A stretch of DNA of 64,000 nt, taken from the NCBI RefSeq assembly GCF_024139115.2, contig NC_085141.1:382378654-382442653 (forward strand), given 5' to 3'. The stretch comes from Armigeres subalbatus. Lineage: Eukaryota > Arthropoda > Insecta > Diptera > Culicidae. The notes below the pieces were generated by a model, which made no database searches, was not told the DNA's origin, and saw only the letters and a list, made by a program, of their open reading frames with translations. The translations under genes and the position numbers were made by a program. Below, one piece after another: positions 1 through 10,975 of the stretch (positions within the stretch are counted from its first letter, which is position 1; each line of letters begins with the position of its first letter).

Positions 1-354
1 AGTGAGTACGCTTAGTACTGCCGTCCCCCAGAAGTAGTACTGCGAGGTGGTTCCTGGGGAAACGATGGTGGAGCCAAGGAGTTTAGTCGGTATTACCGGT
101 ATGGTCAGGTCCGACACTCCAGTCCACTTCCGTGTGGTAGTTTGGCAACTACAATGCACGTGTACTGGGTTAGTGTGTAAATGCATTCTCCTTGTAAATA
201 AAAAAAAAAAAAAAAACCGTTTCCATTGCCGCCAAGCCCATAGTCCCTTCGGTACAACCAGAAAGTAATGCTTCAAAGGAAGGCCAGTGCACAGCACACC
301 CTCGAGGTTAGCTGCGTGTCCTTGCAGCACCGAGGTCGTAACTCGCTTTTTAGA
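1..354 (+). repeat. Probable non-LTR retrotransposon 3' tail
   Basis: This GC-richer stretch ends in an A-tract at about 198-216 after a TGTAAATAAA context, which looks like a LINE 3' untranslated region with a poly-A tail. Bases 217-354 are another GC-rich fragment that runs up to a GT tract. No coding domain is visible, so the family is not identified. The assignment rests on the A-tail and on composition unlike the AT-rich DNA that follows. Confidence 0.35.
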
Positions 355-355
355 A

Positions 356-416
<61 letters not shown>
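355..416. repeat. (GT)n microsatellite
   Basis: About 30 GT dinucleotides with one TA interruption. It lies beside a reverse-orientation CCR copy, and CCR carries a CA/GT tract internally, so the tract probably belongs to that element. Confidence 0.9.
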
Positions 417-417
<1 letters not shown>

Positions 418-429
418 CTGTGCGCACCC

Positions 430-745
430 ACCCAAAAAAAAGTGTCACTCATTTTCAGGTCCTTACCCTTAATCGATCTACTCGCAACAATACGTTACCA
501 TTGTTTCCTATTGAAAATTGATCGGACTATGGGCTCCAGGAAGTTATGGCCAAAATACCACTTCTTTATAGAAAAAATAGTAAAAATGTCAATTATTTTC
601 AGGCACTTATCATTAACCGATTTACAGGAATACTCTTCTATTGTTTCCTGTTGAAAATTGGCCAGATCGGATTATGGGCTCATGAGAAATGACCAAAATA
701 CTATTTTATAATGCACGAAAGGCACCATCACCGCTAGGTGGATTA
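430..745 (-). repeat. CCR element, reverse orientation, two monomers
   Basis: Two degenerate copies of the 167-bp monomer that forms the array at 44.4-49.3 kb appear here reversed: GTGTCACTCATTTTCAGG, then TTGTTTCCTATTGAAAATTG, then TATGGGCTC. The copy ends at 715-750 with the CCR terminus (CACGAAAGGCACCATCACC followed by GCTAGGTGGATTAAT). It shows that the monomer is part of a dispersed element, not only a local satellite. No coding capacity is seen. Confidence 0.75.
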
Positions 746-1236
746 ATCAGGTTTTTAATATGTTCTAATAGGTAATACTAAATACGCGCTGGACTGTAAA
801 ATACAGAAGTTTGCTTATGGACCTATTATCCAATTGATAATGGTACATAAATAGGCGGGCTTATTAAAGTGCACTCCTCTTGCAACAAACATATTGTAAA
901 TCGGTTTAGGATATTCTTATATGAGTTATTTCAACCAAATCAACGTGAATTGTGCCGCTAAGGTCGGACTGGTCATGAAATACCAGGTAGTCTAAAATTG
1001 GTCACTGGAGTTGCAATAGAGCTTTCACTTTCTAACCCTCGGATTAAATTTTACTGTAAAAGTTTGTTAAACAGACAGCTTTTTTCCATAACATCACTGG
1101 CAGCCAGTGGAGGTTAGTTTGTACGCACGCACACACACACGCACGAGCTTGGTGCATTTATGCCAGTATTTCTACCTTATAAAAAGGAGATCCAGGAGTC
1201 GCTCCCTTTCTCTTCCTTTTTCAGTTTAGATAATTT
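746..1236. other. AT-rich spacer, nothing recognised
   Basis: No coding or structured feature found. A short CA-rich run sits at about 1123-1145. Confidence 0.5.
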
Positions 1237-1251
1237 CGTCAATAATCTCTT

Positions 1252-1315
1252 TCTTTTTTTTTGTTGTTGTCTTTATTAAAGAGACTTTCAGCCCTAGGCT
1301 GGCTCATCTCCGGTA
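1252..1315 (-). mobile_element. 64-bp truncated retroposon insertion with 15-bp TSD
   Basis: A T-rich start followed by TTGTTGTTGTCTTTATTAAA and ending CTCATCTCCGGTA lies between two copies of CGTCAATAATCTCTT (1237-1251 and 1316-1330). Read on the minus strand it is a LINE-like 3' end with an AATAAA-type context and a poly-A tail. The perfect 15-bp duplication and A-tail indicate target-primed insertion of a severely 5'-truncated copy. Confidence 0.8.
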
Positions 1316-1330
1316 CGTCAATAATCTCTT

Positions 1331-2393
1331 CGCAATCTAAATTCTAACTGCAAGCCAGATAAAAGACTAAAATAAAAACAACTTCTAAAAAAATTCAATT
1401 TCCATGAAAAATTAGGAAATTGACAATAAATAAATCAGGGGATGAGCTATAAATGAATATAAAATTTCCACAAATAATGCAAAATATTCATAAACAATTA
1501 GGAAAGGAAATTTTGTATTTTTTTCGTGGAAGATTTTGAATTCTTTATAGAAAAAATCTTATTTGATAATTGCAGTTTTGTGCTACTTTATTTTGTTTTG
1601 TGAAAAATTATCGTTCTTATAGAAATTTAGCATTGTTTGTGAAAATTTTATATCCATTTATTGCTTATACCCTGATTTCTGTAATGGCAATTTCATGATT
1701 ATCTATGCAAAATTTTTAATTCTTCATGGAAATTTTATTTTCTGCTTTGTAGAATTACCTACAACAAGCTGCCTGTTACTTAGTAGCAGTAAATACGTAC
1801 AAAAATGTATCTTCTATCTTCTTCTTCTATCTATCTTCTTTAAATATAAAACAAAGTTGGCATTTGCAGGACCACGCATCACTAAAAAAGAGAAAGCCAA
1901 TTTTTTGCTAATGCTAAATGTTTTTCTTCTTCTATTTGCGAGAAAAAATTTAAAATGAAACTGAAATACTTTGAAAATCAAAACTCTTTTCGATGACATG
2001 TTTTTTCGTACAATTTGCATGGAAATTTTAAAAATTGTAAAATCGATTTGTTCACTTCATTAATGGGAAAAAGGTCATAATAAATCTGTAAAAAGGAAAA
2101 ATTATTCTGAAAACCCGATTTGATTACTAAATAAATTGAGTGCCGTCGACAGGACTGACAAAGGTGTCAAATGGGGTGAGCATGAATCGCTGTTTCCAGT
2201 ACTTAGAATGTTTGTAGAAAAGATTGAATGTATTTGAGGGCAAGAAAACTTTTAAAGAATTTTGTTATCCCATAAAGCCATTGTCATCCCCAATTTTTGG
2301 CGAGAAAAAGTTCGCCAGGTCAGCTAGTATAATATAATTTAGTTTGGCCTCAGTTACCTTCAATCTGTTCTACAAGCATTCTGAGCAGGGTTT
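1331..2393. other. AT-rich spacer with one dispersed-repeat edge
   Basis: Mostly AT-rich DNA without coding signal. At about 2300-2335, TTCGCCAGGTCAGCTAGTAT is the reverse of the ACTAGCNGACCCGNCGAAC-type repeat edge also seen at 38.2 kb. Confidence 0.45.
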
Positions 2394-2715
2394 GGACTTT
2401 TCGTTTCAATGATACCAAAGCAAGCGTTTTTCAGGCCAAGAGAGAATCTTTTTTCGTTGTTTATGTTGAGAATCATCTTTCACCCATCAATCTTTTCTCT
2501 AGAATTAGCATTGAAACATAAACGAAAATGTTGCCTATTAGATGAAAATCCTTTTTCGTTTCATCACTTTTACCTCTCACTCATTTTTCGCGAGAATTAT
2601 CGCAAAACAATTACAAAATTGTATGGCCGCGCCGGGATTCGAACCCAGAATAGTAACAATAATAGCCGTAGGGATGCGCTCACACTAGCCACACCACCAC
2701 GCTATCTGTATGAAA
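2394..2715 (-). mobile_element. tRNA-derived SINE (SINE-C), minus strand
   Basis: On the minus strand a tRNA-like head (box B GGGTTCGAATCCCGG near 2630-2646, with a GTGGTGTGGCTAGTG-like box A region near 2690-2705) is followed by a shared body rich in GCGAAAA/TTTTCGC. The same body follows the same head at 37.07-37.42 kb and, diverged, at 50.8-51.04 kb. The 129-codon frame here is a by-product of the SINE body. The long segment between the boxes suggests a tRNA with a long variable arm, such as a Ser/Leu type, but I cannot assign the isotype. Confidence 0.7.
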
Positions 2716-2744
2716 GTATTAAGTTATTTGTTCCACATAAGCTA

Positions 2745-2960
2745 CTACAATTAGCATTGATTATGCCACGAAAAGACTCGAATATGAAAGAAAAATAGCA
2801 AACCAACGTTTGGCGCCAATCGAAGTGAGCGAAAAATTGTTATCACTCTACAGGCTGTTTTTCTTTCCCGAAAAGCGATTTCTCACCGAAAATTTTTGTG
2901 AGGGAGCATCCTGTGCTCCTGAGATTGAGTTAGCATTACAAACCCTGATTCTGAGTAGTG
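2745..2960 (-). repeat. Dispersed repeat, inverted relative to copies at 3.45 and 36.5 kb
   Basis: This segment (TGAGGGAGCATCCTGTGCTC) recurs reversed at about 3437-3530 and at about 36430-36650. Here and at 36.4-37.4 kb it sits directly beside SINE-C, so the two may form one longer element. Confidence 0.65.
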
Positions 2961-3030
2961 CATACCCCCATTTAACCCATTGTCGGCCGGGCAACGATAA
3001 TCCGTTGAAGTGAACACTTCAAGACAAAAT

Positions 3031-3240
3031 TTTCAAAACGACTTATCTGCTTTTGTAAACAAAGATTCAAACGACGATTTGACGAATCTGATAGCTCTCC
3101 CACGCAAACCAACACCATCAACAGGTAGCGGAATCCTTCACCTACCTATTGATGGTGTTGGTTTGCGTGAAAGCTATCAGATTCGTCAAATCGTCGTTTA
3201 AATCTTTGTTACAAAAGCAGAATAAATCGTTTAAATTATT
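3031..3240. mobile_element. Foldback/MITE with arms of about 95 bp
   Basis: The arm at about 3031-3127 (AACGACGATTTGACGAATCT, ACCAACACCATCAA) is repeated in reverse complement at about 3144-3240 with a small loop of about 16 bases. The arms differ by a few substitutions and small indels. The 63-codon frame here is just the palindrome read through. No clear target duplication was resolved. Confidence 0.8.
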
Positions 3241-3436
3241 GACTTCTCATATGAATTCAGATAGTCAATAAGTCATGTCTGATGTTATCATAAGTCACTA
3301 TATAAATCAAATAGTGATCCAACAGGTACAAGAAAGCGAAATGCGCTACGATCAAAATTGATCGATCAGGTTGAAGACTATTTGCGAAGAGCTACATATT
3401 TCGCTAAGTACTGCCGACGACCGAGATGAATATAGA

Positions 3437-3530
3437 GGGCCATGCCAAGCAATGCTTACTCAATCTTAGAAGCACAGGATGCTCCCTCAAATTTTTTACA
3501 ACGGAAGCGATATTCGGTAAAGAAAACGTG
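3437..3530 (+). repeat. Dispersed repeat copy (AGCACAGGATGCTCCCTCA)
   Basis: Reverse-complement partner of 2745-2960 and same-strand relative of 36430-36530, so 2.7-3.5 kb has an outer inverted structure around the inner foldback. Confidence 0.6.
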
Positions 3531-3799
3531 AACTATTCTATTGTTTTGGAAACAAAAGTAACGGAAATCTACATTTCAGACACCTAGGTAAACCGTATTC
3601 AAGGGTGTGAATTTGGGTCAACCACACTCGACACCGACTAAAACCAACCCCTGGGTCTCAATTAAGCAATATTTCAGGGAGCGACAGTCGCACTGCAAGT
3701 GACAGTGTTTTGGAAGACTATTTGAAGCTCGTATCCTGCGGTGTTTGCTGCAGATCGACACTCATCAAGTCTCCATGCACTACTTGTGCACAATTGACA

Positions 3800-4145
3800 C
3801 TTTGATGTTGCATGAAGAAGAAGAAAAAAGCAGAAAGATGATATTCGGAAAAATCTCCACGGGAAAGCATACGAAGAATTTTTAAAACTCTTCTCAAAAA
3901 TTCTAAAAGGAATTTAATTAAAAACAGTAAGCAGTACAGGTTGGACTTTTCTTCTACTGTATAATAAACACAATGCACGAAATTTTATTTTGTGATATCA
4001 CATAGTACACAGTATAAGAAAAGTCCAACCACGTACTGCCTACCGTGTTTATTAAATTGCTTTTAGAATTATTGAGAAGAGGTTTAAAATTTCTTCATGT
4101 CAATCGTTATCATCTTTTTCTTCTTTCATGCAACATCAAAGCGCC
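3800..4145. mobile_element. Long imperfect foldback element
   Basis: TTGATGTTGCATGAAGAAG at about 3802 is mirrored by TTCTTTCATGCAACATCAA near 4122-4140. The inner parts also pair: TTGGACTTTTCTTCTACTGT near 3942 against ACAGTATAAGAAAAGTCCAA near 4010. Arms are about 160 bases with several indels around a centre near 3970. It is probably an old MITE or foldback transposon. No coding sequence. Confidence 0.75.
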
Positions 4146-5965
4146 AATAACAAGCAGCTACAGTGCTATCAGCTATCTCATGGGAGCTTTACAGAAAGCT
4201 CTCCACTTCTGACGCTCCGTCATCACAAACAGAACACTCAAGACCCTTACTGTTCTGTAACAGAAGGCAATCTCATTACTGATACTCTACTACCGAAGCA
4301 GACTAACCGTTGCGTGGGAGACATTATTAATAATATACTCAACTCTCTAGCATATCGTTGTCGAATCAGGTGCTTCCTCCGATCACCACTACAGTTTATT
4401 TGGATGTAATTTATACCAAGTCTTCAAACATGCTGGAATTGAAAGGCTGATAAAACATCATTCAAATCACTACTCGCGATTGTTACTTCAGGAGACTGGT
4501 AAAGCCAATGGTACAATGCTAGTCGCGAGAAATATTTAAACAATGAGATTCCTCGAAACAAAATTGTTGGATAACATACATAAAGGAATGCAAAAATACG
4601 CCTTACCACGAATTGTGATTAGGGAACAACGCCTATTAAGGTGGGCCTCGTTAGTTTTCGAATGATACCGAATGATGCAGAACAGAGCGTAACTTGATTC
4701 GGTAGCTAAAATCATAACGCATAACGAAAATCGGATGTGCTAAACACTAGCTATAGAACCTTCAGGGTTTGTATACTCTTGGATCACTCATGTAGTAATT
4801 CAAAATTCTGTGAAAATCGCTGAAAACGCCATAACTTACTAATATTCAACATTTTAAAACATTTTTAAATTAGTTGAACTAGTTTAACAGTATTCTCATC
4901 ATAAAGATGTGCTTGATTAAAACTATGTTGCAAGTCGGCAATGTTCCAGTTGAAGATATAATGTCAATAAAGAAGGATTAAAAGATCACATTATTTTACT
5001 AGCATTTTTTCCAATATACCTATTTTAGTTTGCAAAACTCTAATCTATACAATATCAAATGAAAGATCGATCAATGTAATGTCAAACACAGTAAGATTTG
5101 TGTTCGGTATCCTTCTTTTTCACAGCGAAAAAAGTGCTTCTTTAGTCCTTTTTCGATCCTTTAGTTCTTCTGATAAAATTTTTCCCTTTTTAAAAAATTT
5201 CATATATTTACCCTACTTTCGTATCACGATTGGGTTGTAGCAACTCACTCATGAAAGCAAACTACTGCCGCAATAGAAACACCGTCCAATTATCGGATCG
5301 TTGACTCTATAGTTCATTCGAATAATGGATTCTACGCTAAATATGCATATAACTAGGTGGAGTATGGCTCACGCACAAATATCGAAATAATGAAATGGAA
5401 ATATCCATTGGCTTGTTCCAGTTAACCATCGCATCGGAGAGTGGAGAGTGACAGCGCCAACGCCATTCGCAATTACCATTCGCCAACGGAGGGTCGGTCG
5501 TTGAACCTAGTTCCTGCGCAGTCATTCCCATCCATCCCGTGGCCAGAAGGTATTTCAGTCTCCGTAGCAATATTTTTTTTTTGCGGAAAAGTTGCTTCTT
5601 CGAATTGGGTTGAAGTCAGTGTAGTCTATAACAGATAAAGGTAATCTCTTTAGCAGTCGATGAAATGTGATACTCTTGAACGAAGTAACGACAGTAAGGA
5701 TTGGAGCTCCATATCTTTTAGTCGTAAAACAGAAAACAGTTCCCAATCGATTGCACAAACATGCCGTTGTTATCGTTTCTTGTTTTGAACGCGAAATGTG
5801 TACATACTTAGAGCAACTTGCAGCTCATTGTGATATAAAAATACTCTCGGTTCTACAACAAACATCCAAATTCCATCATCGTCTGGGTGTGTAGAATTTC
5901 TTTTGCTCGAATGGTCCTTTCGAAAAAATGTATCTTTGATTTAAAACGGAATATAAGGTGAATTT
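4146..5965. other. AT-rich spacer, nothing recognised
   Basis: No domain-bearing frame, repeat family or RNA motif recognised. Confidence 0.45.
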
Positions 5966-6101
<136 letters not shown>

Positions 6102-6225
6102 ACAGCAACACTACAACAGCAACAGCAACAGCAGCAGCAACAGCAGCAACAGCAGCAGGCAACTGAACTGGCAACTGGCAGCAACTGGAACTGAACAACT
6201 GGACTGGAACTGGCTACTGGACTGG
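6102..6225. repeat. CAA/CAG-rich linker between CTA blocks
   Basis: AACAGCAACAGCAGCAGC-type repeats grade into degenerate ACTGGAACTGGCA repeats. The block looks like step-by-step decay or expansion of ACT, CAG and CTGG units rather than an insertion. Confidence 0.85.
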
Positions 6226-6418
<193 letters not shown>

Positions 6419-9005
6419 AAATTAGTTTGTATGTCTATTCGAATACTGGTTGGGATTCGCTGTCAAATATTGATCCATAACAGCGTCGGCCAAGTCCTTG
6501 CAGTCAGTTGGGACAGGTGAGGGACTTCAGTGTGTAGTTATTGTTCCTACTAGATACCGAGAATACCTCTGCATCTCCACAATTACCACGGGAAGGAAGT
6601 TGTGTTAGTTGGGTGGGGTAATCAGAGACATAGATCGGATTTCACCATGGAAAGGGATGTGATCTATGCAACGTTTATTTTACTAATAGGTACTGATATT
6701 TTTGTATACAACAGTAGTATTAGAATTTCTTTACCTGATCTTTTAGAAATTTCAAAACTCCACTTTTATTTTTAATATTATCTGTCATCTATTTGATATT
6801 ATATTGTACGGCGAATTTCAAAACACATGATCCACTATCATCAGTAAGATCATGTGTTGGCATCAACAAACTAAAAAAATAAGTGACGTTTTGTCAAACA
6901 GTTATCTACATTCACTGGGTGAAAAATGTTGTATGACGGGACTATATGATCAACACCATACGAAAAGTAATGTTCAGAGCATAAGAAACACTTGCAAACA
7001 CAGGGGTCACTTTTTATGCATTTAGATTACATCAATGTCCATAACTTTAATATTGAGTTAAATGAGCGTTGTGCATTGACGACCATGTCAAAGCATGTCA
7101 ATAATTCGGTTCCAAAAAGGTAATTCGAAAAGGAATAATTAATCATATTGGCAATTGAATCGAACAAGTTGACTGAATATTTCATAGTAATCTGGAATGC
7201 GATTGATGTAACAAAACGATGACCACACGCAGAGATACATATTGCACGGTACGTAATGTGCTTGGTACCACAGAGATACTTACCCACGGCTCGTACCGTC
7301 AAGCATTTGGTCGACGTCGTCATCATCAGGGCTAAAAATAGACTCAATTTTATCACATTTTTATTTCGCCAACATACTCCGCAATAACGGCGTCAACTGC
7401 GCACGTAGTACGTGGAGTTGATGAAATGTTACAACATTTGACGGATGCGTGTAAATGCGGTTAAAGTTAATAAATGCAAAAGACTATGCGGCAATTCAAA
7501 TCTGCTACCGCAATTCAATTAAAATAGCCATCGGAATTGTCTGCATTGCCAAACATCCATTCGGTTGAAAATCAAATTAGTGCATGGAAAATGGTGTAAA
7601 GGATATAGGGGAACGGTTCGATACTTCATCCCATAGCTCCTCTTTCCATCCCATCAAAAACAAAGCAATGAAAAGGATTTTGATTTGTTTCTTATTTTTG
7701 TGATTTGTTTCACCAGTGAGCACGCGTGTTAGCAAAAATCAGAAGTAAAACTGTTACACAATACAGTGGGAGACCGAAATCCGAACAGCACCAAAATTTG
7801 TCCACCTTATGAGATATCATTAAATTAAAAGGGATTGAAGGTAATTACAAATATATTACAAAAAAAATTATCTTATCCTGTTCATACCCTTGACAGTAAG
7901 CTTTTAGGCCATTGAGATGGAATTGTTTGCGTGTAGAACATAATTGCACCAAAAGTAACTGTGTTTTAATTGCAAATTGCGATTAATAAAGTAAGCTAAG
8001 CAGAATACAAATCAAAGGGATCGCTTCTCAAAGTGCATATCAAAATATTTACAGTGGTAGTTTAGTAAATCAATATCTTCTTTAAAAAAATGCTCTTTGG
8101 ATTTTGATTCTATGATTCGAAATCCGTTCACGGTGGACGTATTTCGATTAAAGAGGTGTTGATTTAATTCGTTATTTTATCATGTTTCTAGTAGTTTCTA
8201 GAGTTTAAATGCGTAACACTTCAAAAGTAGAAGCCTTCAATATCCTGTATCAATGATAAACGTTTCATTTGCATTCGATTCCTATTTTCTAGATACTTTT
8301 TCATATACTGAGGTGCTTAAGTGTACAGGTAATTTATCCGGTTTTGAACTGCGATGTGCAAACCGGATAGATTATCGATAGATGGTATGCCCCGAAAACG
8401 CGAGCACTTTTAAACTTGGATTCCGTCAGGAGTGACCTTAGGACAACATCATTCTATACAAAAGAATCTTTTCAAACAGGTAGCATAATGAAAAGAGTAA
8501 ACTGTTATGATGATAACTAGATGCCTCTGCCTTAAATCTTTAACGGGCTTCTAAATTGGAACAATTTCCATTTATCCATTCATGCACCGAAGCGGCGATT
8601 GTTAGACTTTCTAATGTTCGGCAGCACTGGATGAAAGTAATATTTTTTATTTCTTTTTTTTATTTTCTTCCTTCCTTGAAATCGATCTCACATTCCCGAA
8701 GAAGGAGAGGAGTAAACAACAGAACTCACATCACCCAGTGCGCCACGAATATGAAATTCACCACACTAAACCCTCACACACTCACGACGACAGCGATGAG
8801 ATTGACCAGAAAATATGCTGAGATCCATGGTTTTCACTAAAAGATATTTACTAAAGATAACTAAAATATCTTTTTATCACTGCATTGACTTTGACATATT
8901 TCAACCCTGATTTCTAACTGTATTCTGTATGAGACCATTATAAAGCCTGTATAAGAACTGGGTATGAGCGAAAATCCTAGATTCTTATACACATATTGTA
9001 TGAGA
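6419..9005. other. AT-rich spacer with two small hairpins
   Basis: No recognised gene. AACACATGATC...GATCATGTGTT (about 6822-6860) and TATCCGGTTT...AAACCGGATA (about 8335-8372) are perfect short hairpins of unknown role. A 109-codon minus-strand frame at 7027-7356 has no recognisable domain. Confidence 0.45.
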
Positions 9006-9007
9006 CC

Positions 9008-9120
9008 TGGGGATCAGCTTAGCCTAGCGGTAAGATGCGCGGCTATAAAGCAAGACCATGCTGAGGAAAGCTGGGTTCGGTTCCCTGTACTGGTCTAGGC
9101 AATTTTCGGTTTGGAAATTA
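9008..9120 (+). mobile_element. tRNA-related SINE head, Feilai-like
   Basis: A box-A-like TTAGCCTAGCGGTAAGATG (near 9019) and a box-B-like GGGTTCGGTTCC (near 9073) are about 50 bases apart, as in a tRNA-derived pol III promoter. They are followed by TGGTCTAGGCAATTTTCGG, which resembles what I remember of the mosquito Feilai SINE body. The copy is 3'-truncated. The family name is from memory and needs alignment. Confidence 0.6.
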
Positions 9121-9551
9121 AAAACTGTAAAGTACGCAGAAAAGTGGAACTACGCCTGTATGGAGTATTTCTAGTTCAGTCATTTATGAGCATATTGCCC
9201 ATACGTCAAAATAGGCATACTTTTTACTTTTTTTCGCAGAGTGAAACTCCGACAAAAAATAAAAATGCACACTTTTTACTCCTTAAGTTAAATATTAGTT
9301 ATATGTATGAATTTTACAGTTTTTTGATTTCAAGGTATTTTTTATATTTGCCGAATTGAATAATTAAATAACATAGCTTGTTTTTGTCCTGTCACGTTAA
9401 AACTAAAATACATAGTACACTTAATTAATCGGATAATTAAATAATAGTTTACATTAAAAATAAATAATCATTAAATAGAATCCATGCTGTTATTCAAATT
9501 CATCCTACGCCTTGACGATCTAGATCATAAAAAGCAAGAACTGAATATTTA

Positions 9552-9733
9552 TTTATCATCAGACTAAGGCCGGAGTGGCCTGTGCTGCACATAAAAGACT
9601 TCTCCATTCAGCTCGGTCCATGGCTGCACTTCGCCAACCACGCAGTCTGCGGAGGGTCCGCAAGTCGTCCTCCACCTGATCGATCCACCTTGCCCGCTGT
9701 GCACCTCGCCTTCTTGTTCCCGTCGGATCGTTG
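9552..9733 (-). pseudogene. RTE-type LINE, C-terminal end (3' part of split copy)
   Basis: On the minus strand this encodes the extreme C-terminus of an RTE-clade protein (DPTGTRRRGAQRARWIDQVE, then DDLRTLRRLRGW). A short 3' end follows, reading CTTAGTCTGATGATAAATAA. It continues without loss into the copy at 15440-18540. The join is interrupted by the insertion at 9734-15439, which duplicates CGTTG (9729-9733 and 15440-15444). The same C-terminus without interruption is seen at 24.1 kb and 58.8 kb. Confidence 0.9.
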
Positions 9734-9760
9734 CACAGTGATGCCAAGGCGGAAAAAAGT

Positions 9761-10224
9761 GAAAAAAATTAAGTTCAGCGTACAGCTTCGAAAGTATTTT
9801 TATAATTTTTCATAATGTTTGAAATGTCTTTCCTCAAAATTTCACGAAGATTGGATGAAAATTGCACGGGTTGCATCATGTCGATCCAATGGCAAAAAAT
9901 GTTTTTAATTAGCTTGTAACATGTATGGCGAAGACATGATGTTGTTCAACCTGGTTTTAATTATGAGCACGCAATCGCACGCATGCCGAACTGGGCTTAT
10001 TTCAAAGCTTATTTATTAAGCATTTCGGGGGTATGTTGATTGTTTTGCGCAAATCTGCGCAAATAGCATTTTTCTTCATTACATTCTTGAAGTAAGCATA
10101 AGCACACGCCGAATACAGTTATCAGAAAATCATGGGAATAAATTTTCAAACAGCTGTATCTCAAGCGTCTTTTGATCGATTTTCACAATTATTTTACGGA
10201 TTTCTTACCTATCTCATCTAGTTT
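9761..10224. other. Unassigned interior of the Transib-like insertion
   Basis: AT-rich, no domain or repeat recognised. It may be original internal sequence of the element. Confidence 0.4.
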
Positions 10225-10680
10225 CACCATACTTGTGTGAACTTCCGGAGGAATACCTGGAGGAACTTCGGAAGGAATACCAGGAGGAACTTCCGGAGGA
10301 ACTCCTGGATGAACTTCCGGACGAATATCTGGAGAAACTTCCGGAGGAATTCCTGGAGGATTTTCCTGAGAAATTTCGGAAGAACTTCCGAAGAAATTTC
10401 GGAAGAACTGCCGAAGAAATTTCGGAGGAACTTCCGGAGAAATATCCGGAGCAATATCCGAAGGAATTCCTGGAGGAATATTCTGAGGAATTCCGAGTGG
10501 AATATTGGGAGGAATTATTGTAGGAATGGAGCAATTCCTGGGGAAACTTTGGAAGGAATTTCTTGAGGAATATCCGGAGAAATTACTAAAGAAATTTCCG
10601 GAGAAATCCCTGGAACAAAAATCAAAGCAATTCCTGGAGCAATATCCGGAGAAATTTCTGGAGCCGCTCTCCCAAAGTCC
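10225..10680. repeat. Degenerate 24-bp minisatellite
   Basis: Units of about 24 bases built on GGAGGAACTTCCGGAGGAAT and GGAATTCCTGGA, with a 12-base sub-period, in about 18 degenerate copies. Because 24 is a multiple of three and the word lacks stop codons, open frames of 76-188 codons appear in five registers on both strands. They encode low-complexity P/E/G/S or N/R/F-rich strings and are not credible genes. Confidence 0.85.
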
Positions 10681-10762
10681 CAAAATGGTAATTTTTGTAT
10701 GGAATTTGGAAAACTTGATTGAAGTAGAAAGACATTCCTGCAAAATTTCATGCAATTACATA

Positions 10763-10956
10763 TAGGGGAAAAGACGGCCTTGGCAGGTTCTGTTCTATTA
10801 TTGGCAGGAGGGTTTTGTTGACCGAATTTTATGAAATTTGGCCATAATATTCTTTGATATGCAAAGAATGTATAGGCCAAATTTGAGCATAATCAGTCAT
10901 AAAAAACCCCCCTGACAATAATAGAACAAAACCTGCCAAAGCCGTCATTCCCCCTA
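10763..10956. mobile_element. MITE with ~50-bp TIRs and TA target
   Basis: TAGGGGAAAAGACGGCCTTG at the left end is mirrored at the right end (GCCGTCATTCCCCCTA). The inverted arms continue through GGCAGGTTCTGTTCTATTAT and its complement for about 50 bases. Both ends abut TA, consistent with a Tc1/mariner-like TA target. It lies immediately upstream of the 5'-truncated LINE. Confidence 0.85.
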
Positions 10957-10975
10957 CTTATTATCACATCACAGT

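Noticed and set aside
2409..2798. 129-codon frame with a matching one at 37041-37388
   Set aside because: Both lie in SINE-C in opposite orientation. The shared protein-like string is the SINE body translated.
8500..8840. 94-codon frame at 8556-8840
   Set aside because: No domain or signal, no conserved neighbour, and within the length expected by chance in AT-rich DNA.
10189..10755. 188-codon Pro/Glu/Ser-rich minus-strand frame and overlapping frames
   Set aside because: All arise from the 24-bp minisatellite, which lacks stops in most registers. No start context, homology or codon signal favours one.
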